Shown here: positions 57,951 through 64,000 of the stretch, in pieces
How positions within the stretch are numbered: position 1 is the stretch's first letter
Layout: every line of letters begins with the position of its first letter
Assembly: GCA_022702705.1 (NCBI GenBank)
Contig: CM040430.1
Span: 11,995,324-12,059,323 of the forward strand
DNA from: Papilionanthe hookeriana x Papilionanthe teres
Lineage: Eukaryota; Streptophyta; Magnoliopsida; Asparagales; Orchidaceae
Direction of reading: 5' to 3'
DNA: 64,000 nucleotides
Notes under the pieces: model-generated
What the model saw: only the letters and a program-made list of their open reading frames with translations
Databases searched by the model: none
Told to the model about the DNA's origin: nothing
Translations under genes and position numbers: made by a program

Positions 57951-59260
57951 ATATCAATGAGTGGAAAATACCACGGTATGTCGATATAAGTAAACTATAT
58001 AGCTAGTAATATTTTACCACCTATGCTAACTTTCGCAACAATGTAAAAAATTCATCCATGATACGAAAACTTATTTTGGGATGAACCATATTTATATAAG
58101 CAATGTAAGGATTTAATTATTGTAAGATGTGTACCTTATGAAGAAACCGAACCAATTATTCAAAAATGTCATGATTCTAATTTTCGAGGACATTTTCGGA
58201 TCGATAAAACCGCTTATAAGATTCTACAATCTTGATTTTACCTGCCTACTCTATTTAGAGATGTATATAGATATATTAAAACTTGCGATAAATGCCAAAG
58301 AGTAGGAAATATATCTAGAAGAAACGAAATGCCTCTAAACTTTATATTAGAAGTCGAAATTTTTGATGTCTCGGGATTAGATTTTATGGACCTTTTATTC
58401 CTTCGTTCTGAAACTCATATATATTAGTAACTGCTGATTATGTTTCCAAATGGATCGAGGCACAAGCTTTACCTAGGTGCGATGCTAAGAGTGTTTCAAA
58501 ATTTCGATGAAAAATATTTTTACTAGATTCTGGAATGCCGAGAGTGATTATCACCGACTGAGGAACTCATTTTAGAAATAAATACATTCACAAACTAGTA
58601 GAAAAATACAATATTACTCATAAGATATCCACTCGCTTATCATCCACGGACTCAACGGATTACCGAAGTATCTAATCGCGAGATTAAACGTATTTTAGAA
58701 AAATCAGTAAACCCAAACAAGTTAGATTGGTCTATTGGATAGATACATCGCATTATGCGTTTATAGGATCGCTTATAAAACTCCGATTGAATGACTCTTA
58801 CGAGCTTATATATGGAAAAACATGCCACTTACCAACTGAATTAACATAAAGCATATTCGGCGATTAAAGAATTTAATTATAATATGCAATGAAGCTGGTG
58901 AGAAAAGATTGTTGCAATTAAATGAATCGGAAGAATTAAGAAATGAATCGTATGATAATGATCGGATTTATAAAGAAAAGATGAAATTATGGCATGATCG
59001 TAAGATTAATCGGAGAAATTTTGAACCAGGACGAGAAGTTTTGTTATATAATACTGAGATCAAATTATTTCCCGGAAAATCGAAGTCTCGATGGTTAGAC
59101 CTTTCACCATAACTCAAATATTTTCATACTGGAACCATGTAAATCGAAGATCCAAAAACTCGACATAAATTTAAAGTTAATTGACATAGATTAAAACCAT
59201 ATTTCAAGGTATAAGACCTAACTATAAAGAGGTTTTAATGCTTAATCGACTCGATTAATA
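57951..59260 (+). pseudogene. Element E integrase, broken
   Basis: The order matches element A: zinc-binding text near 58160-58300, the core with IITD before a TGA at 58558-58560 (GACTGAGG for GACGGAGG), EVSNREIKRIL near 58665, and KMKLWHDRKINRRNFEPGRE with SRWL near 58975-59100. The conserved GACGTTAAACTAAGCGCTT box follows at about 59283. Confidence 0.82.
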
Positions 59261-59782
59261 ATCAAATTGTAGCTCTGGCCGACGACGTTAAACTAAGCGC
59301 TTTATGAGGAGGCAACCCATATTAGTTATCTATTTTTATCGTATCTTAATAGGTTAATCTATATTATCGAAACTTTACTACTCAATTATTATTAAGAATC
59401 ATCACATATTCGAACCATTATGATGAGAAAAGAAGTTATTCGATTTAGAGCGAAATTGGACATTATTTTGAAATCTCGCCGACGGCGAGGTCGATACTCG
59501 CCGACAGCGAGGTTCGTGCCTAAATTAGATTCGGCTTTATTTATCGAGCTCGGCCGACAGCTGAGAAACGCCTCGCCGACAAGCCGAGAACCGAAAGGCG
59601 AGCTTATAACTAAGTCGCCGACGGCGAGAAACGCCTCGCCGACAGCGAGGAAGTTATAAAGATGAGTTATTTATACTTCGAACGCCGATTCGGACGGTTT
59701 TAACACCAATCCTTTGTGAAAACCCATTCTTAAACCACTCTGAAGTCCGCCTTCTTCACTAGAATTCATTCCATTCACCATA
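59261..59782 (+). other. Element E post-pol spacer with palindromes (59476-59650)
   Basis: About six palindromes of the CTCGCCGACGGCGAG type, some expanded (GCCGACAGCTGAGAAACGCC), lie between the post-pol box and the ORF1 start. Confidence 0.8.
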
Positions 59783-60950
59783 ATGGCCTCCAAATTCTGC
59801 GATTCCTCTAATCTGGAGTGTTTAACCGGGAGAAATTTGCGAGTGCGGAAGCGCAGCGGATCTTCAACAAGGTTTTGATAAAGAAAGAGTTATCAAGGAA
59901 CAGGGATTTCGTCAATCGAGGATTGGGAGAAATCCACTACGAAGATAAGAAATGACAGCGCGCATGCGCACGTGAGGTATTTTGTTACACTACGTCTCGC
60001 TCGTTGTTATTCCAAGTATGGAAAGAGTTCCACTCTAACTTACATGCGATCAACAATGGGAATTGTCTACGTCCGAGAAGATGGATGACGTTTACTCCAT
60101 CAAGTAAATGAATTATTCTCTATAGAAAACACCTCGTATGTCACTATTCAAATTTTATGCCTTCTCGATATAATATCGAATGAGATATCTTCGATATCTA
60201 GTCGATGAACCTGAAGATCTGGAAATGCGTGAAGACGGGTATGTTAGTTTCTCACGCATCACTTTTAACTCGCTCTCAAAGACCGCACACTTTTATTCAT
60301 CTCAGTCTAAATTGTTACCTACTATGAGGGTAAACAAGGTTTCGGATGAATGCGCTATATCGAATTATTGTATTCAAAGTGGATCACCTAGCTGATGTTG
60401 GATCATAATTGTTAAGTCTCAGTATTGGTTTGAATTGTGCATGGCCGGCCTCACGGACTAGGACACCCATCTACTATTTTTGCATTATGCGATCGGCACT
60501 GTAGTTTCTTACGAAGCTCGGGAAAGGTTCTGTTACCTCGTGAAGCCGCTCGATCCTACGGATATGTTCCCTACTTTGGACAATAATGAAGACATTACAT
60601 TTATCTCTCGATAGAGCTTCTATGTAATCAATCCTATAAGCAGGGCCTATTTCAGATAAAACGGAGTTACTTTTCAAGAAAATTAAAGGAATGAGAAAGA
60701 ACCGGCATAAAGCGAGAGATTCAATCGACAATATATCCGATTTATTCGATCACATCGATCTGAGGATGAAGGAACACTTTGATCATTCTGGACACTCTGA
60801 AGCTAGCTTTCTTCATTTACTGAGCATGTCAGGGTCGGATCACCGAAGAATTCGCTTCGAATTTCCTTCGTGCCTTTCTATAACTTATTTGCGCATCATC
60901 GTCATATCGGAAATATCGGAGAAGATGAAGATTCTCGACTCAAGAGTAGT
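59783..60950 (+). pseudogene. Element E accessory ORF1, broken
   Basis: ATG 59783 (MASKF) matches ORF1 of element A. Pieces carry RYLVDEPEDLEMREDGYVSF (60189 on), LLPTMRVNKVSDECA, a LGHPSTIFALCD-like text near 60463-60490, and the tail NISDLFDHIDLRMKEHFDH with HSEASFLHLL (60730-60825). The stop lies near 60950. Function unknown; it shares its layout with ORF2. Confidence 0.68.
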
Positions 60951-61629
60951 AGTAAAGATTTTCATAAGTATGTTTCGTATTTATGTTATTCGATTTCGAT
61001 TTAGATTTTATTATAAGAGGAGCGATGATCGAATATCTCAAACTTAATCGAGATATGCGTCATAGTTTTGTATCAAGCATTTAGTGTGTCGTGGATTGGT
61101 TTGACGATGCCGATTAGTAGTAATGATTGAAGTTCGAAGTTCGATTATAGTAGTTTTAAATTATGTTAGTTTGTATGTCTCATGGATTTCAATATTAAAG
61201 TTAATTCATTGTGTCTGTGTGAATTTGTTTCGTGTATAAGTAGCTAATCTTCATATTAAATTAATAAATGATATGATCGGAAATATAATATGAGGCAAAT
61301 CGAGGTTGAAAATGATCGACGAAATTCAAAAATCGAAATTTTTAGACTCGCCGACGCGCGAGAAAATCCCGCCGACAACTGAAGAGATTTCTCGACCAGA
61401 CTGCGCGGATTTTTCCCGAAACTTTCGCCTTATGGAATTAATTAGCTCGCCGACGGCGAGAAAAATTCGCCGACAGCGAGAACGCAAAAAGACATATATT
61501 CGATCGGTCAAAAACACTATTCATCATCCCCAACCTCTCATTTTCGCAAAAACCGACCTAGTGCTTCGAGAGATCTTCGGATTTGAGGCGATTCCATCAC
61601 TCAAAAACACCGGATTTCATCTCCCCTTG
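60951..61629 (+). other. Element E inter-ORF spacer with palindromes (61346-61482)
   Basis: Four palindromes of the family word lie at 61346-61482. The leader-like segment with TTCATCATCCCC (61520) precedes the donor-like site at 61630. Confidence 0.72.
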
Positions 61630-61831
61630 GTAAGTGCTTCACTCCTATGCAAAAATTTTTTATTTTCACCGTGTATTTTCACCACATTGCAAATTTTGGG
61701 AAAAAATCAAAATATGGAAGAAATATTCGGTGGATATCCATGGAATTTAATTTAAATTGCTTATAATTGTTGTAGGAAGCCTTCTTAGGATTATTTTTAA
61801 GTTTAGTAAAAATTTTCATGATTTTCGCCGC
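61630..61831 (+). other. Candidate leader intron before ORF2 of element E
   Basis: Donor-like GTAAGTGC at 61630 aligns with those of A and C. The acceptor position reads CGCCGC where A has CACAG, so the 3' site is lost or misread. Distance to ORF2 is the same. Confidence 0.5.
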
Positions 61832-61840
61832 ATCGATCGT

Positions 61841-63023
61841 ACGGCTCCACGACAAAAACGTCGAGTAGAATTCGACGAAGACCGATTCATCAATGCACGA
61901 GCACGTACTAAATATTTTGAAAATATTCAAGGAAGAAAGTGCATCAGTAGACGGTTTTCAAAAATCCGAGGAGAAGTAGAGCGGATTATTAAGGAACGAG
62001 GTCGGGAGAATTTCGTTACGTTCAATATAGAGCAAGCATCGGGAAGCGGTTAAAGAATTTTATGCCAATTTAATCGCCGCCGAAGATGCATCGTAAAGGT
62101 ACGAGGGTTTTTCGTAGAATTCAATGCCGCAAGAATAAACGCGTTCTATGAAGTTCATGACTCGCCCTTTAGCGAGTATGAAACTTTTGAATGATGGAAG
62201 GACCACCTGGAGGAAGTCATTAACTTTCTCACCGATGGGACCGAGTTCGGAAAATTACAAGCAGAGAAAAGAGTGAATTTTCCTCTTTCTAAATTAAATG
62301 CACTCTCAAAGCTCGGCATTACTTTAGTTTTGTTCTACTGCTACTCTACCTATCACCACAAGCGAGGTAACACGAGATGTAGCAATTCCGAACTCCCGTA
62401 TTCGAATAATAAGCATCAACATCGTGAGAATTATTTATCGAAACATCCCGCCATCCTCGAAATGAGAGTGAGCCGGATTGGGACACCCCGGATTAATTCT
62501 CTCACTCGCCAACTCTCCGGAGTTGAGGCTGTAGATAATGAAGAATGGGTAGAATCCAATGAAACCACTCACAAACTCGACAATATTAAGAAGTATGAAC
62601 TCTGCGATGAGGTGGAGAGCAGGAGAAGAAGTTATTTCACTCAGCCAAGTAGAGATATACTCCATCTACAGCCACGAACCTCCGACCCTACCACCCCTAC
62701 CCTACAAGATCCGATGAATGAATCGACACCGCATATGAAGAAGCTTTGTTACTGGGAGATACACATGGGGAGAAGATTTGATCATTTCGATCAAAGAATC
62801 GATAATCCGGAGAGATATGTGATCATGATAGCGAATATCTCCAAGCGACATTCGGAATACGAGATCGCATACTATGAAGCTTGAACGTCGTTATAGGAGT
62901 GGTGATTTAGATGTCATGTCTTTCCCGAGTGCCCCGATATTCACAGATCATCCCTGCTCGATCTTCTCTACCTATGATCGGTGAGGAGATGACATGGACC
63001 GGACTTTGATGCTCGAAGACTAG
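61841..63023 (+). pseudogene. Element E accessory ORF2, broken
   Basis: It aligns with ORF2 of A and C, but the start codon reads ACG where they have ATG. The following CCA CGA keeps the Arg codon that is TGA in element A. Words: RVEFDEDRFINARAR, RKCIS, ERGRENF, VRGFFVEF-like text near 62100, HITLVLF-like region near 62310, and the open piece at 62273-62884 with VESRRRSYFTQPSRDILHL and a tail RRFDHFDQRIDNPERY. The stop is TAG 63021-63023. Confidence 0.68.
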
Positions 63024-64000
63024 GACTTGATTTGTTTTCTATCATGTCTGATGTTGTTATTTTAAAGACTTTATATATTTGTAATATTCAGCACTTTTCG
63101 AGACATTGGATGTTTGTTGGATTATTTGTTCAATCATTGTAGTAGTTTAGTTTTTGTTGTTGTGTTAGTTAATTACATTTGTTTTTATGTTAAATAGATG
63201 TTAGTTTTCTTTAAGTATATTTTTATTTTATTCTCGTATTGTTTTAAATTGTAAAATTGTTAATTCGTTAGTTAAAATGTCGTTAATATGTTAGTGAATT
63301 CATACGTATAAGTGTAGAGTTAATTTTAATTGTTATAGTTAATACTTATCTTAGATTTTATCCTCGCATTTTCTTTTAAATTGTTATATATATATGTTAG
63401 AATAACTAACAAGATAAGTGTTCAATGAAAAATGAAAAGCTCGCAAAAATTTCAAAAGAAAAGAAATACCTAAAAGCTTCGAAAGTATGATTTATTTACT
63501 TTCCCTTTTTCATTATTTAGAATAGATATAAAAATTTAAGTTTCAGGGGAGTAAAATACAAATTTAGTTATTAATTTTTCTCAATTTCTATTTTCAAATT
63601 ATTATAAAATGATTTTTATAGCAAATTTTTCAATTTAATTAATATGAATTATTTTATTTAATTATTATAAAAGGTTAAATAAAATATTTCTAGTACTTTA
63701 ATTAATTAAATAGAATAAAATATTTGGTTAAAGGGAATAAGAATATAGTAAACTATTTTTAAGTAAGGAAAACTATATTCTAAAATTAAAATTCTTAAGT
63801 ATTCAAGTGAAAATGTAAAAGATTGAAAATCAATAAAGTAAAAACTATGAAGATATATAAGTCGAAGAAATATTCCTAAGTTTCAAATTTAGGAAGATTG
63901 AAAATAAAGTTCAAAATTATTAATGAGCTTTCCGATATACGTGAATCCTCAAAAGAAAAAGAAAAAAAAAGAGGAGAAGCTTCGATGACATGCCTCTATC
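63024..64000 (+). other. Element E 3' non-coding region (to window end)
   Basis: AT-rich, gene-free, collinear with 24970-25945 of element A, including TTCAAAATTATTAATGAGCT (63911) and the purine run with GAGGAGAAGCTT (63953-63985). Confidence 0.8.

Larger units (their letters stand above)
52268..64000 (+). mobile_element. Element E: Athila-lineage retrotransposon, cut by window end
   Basis: It has the same layout and palindrome word as element A and is clearly the same family. The 5' LTR begins TGATCGC at 52268. Primer site, gag, protease, RT/RNase H, integrase, ORF1, ORF2 and most of the 3' non-coding region follow. By comparison with A the 3' LTR should begin roughly 0.4 kb beyond the window. 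The coding frames are dense with one-base insertions, many of the form CTG to CTCG, so much of the apparent damage may not be biological. Confidence 0.9.

Overview
The window is nuclear DNA of a flowering plant. It carries one recognisable host gene, a class A heat-stress transcription factor (43496-48477, two exons around a 4-kb intron). Nearly everything else I can identify is retrotransposon, in AT-rich, repeat-filled intergenic sequence. I see no bacterial operon, CRISPR array, rRNA or tRNA gene.

Layout. 1-950: broken LINE fragment (minus). 951-2990: AT-rich spacer with a hAT/MITE-like remnant and a (TA)n tract. 2992-4597: decayed minus-strand LTR (element D). 4762-5375: minisatellite of about 40 bp period. 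5376-14316: mostly unassigned, with a possible copia-type LTR segment (6780-7015), hairpins, and a 1.2-kb segment bounded by 20-nt inverted repeats. 14322-27850: element A, a complete Athila-type Ty3/gypsy retrotransposon with two LTRs and a near-perfect 5-bp target duplication. 27856-29230: flank with CCACCATC-rich low complexity. 29235-36758: element B, minus strand, with 5' LTR, PBS, gag and pol but no 3' end. 36759-42108: element C, plus strand, with only its post-pol half and 3' LTR. 42109-52267: the HSF locus and its flanks. 52268-64000: element E, plus strand, a relative of A that runs off the window.

A, B, C and E share the Athila plan: LTR, tRNA-Asp primer site, gag, protease, RT/RNase H, integrase, then a long 3' region. 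A, C and E show two accessory ORFs there that resemble each other. ORF2 follows a conserved leader that looks like an exon plus an intron of about 200 nt, whose acceptor lies 8 nt before the start codon in A and C. Clusters of short GC-rich palindromes recur upstream of the LTR TATA box, after pol, and between ORF1 and ORF2. Each element family has its own palindrome word at the same places. The palindrome clusters and the intron-bearing duplicated accessory gene are the best candidates for something undescribed.

The HSF promoter carries a perfect three-unit heat-shock element and a TATA box. The HSF stop codon overlaps a possible splice donor, and two downstream segments could extend the protein.

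Caution on base accuracy: many frame breaks in E, and several differences between the two LTRs of A, sit at CTG versus CTCG or CG. This may be systematic sequencing error in methylated DNA, so pseudogene calls are provisional.
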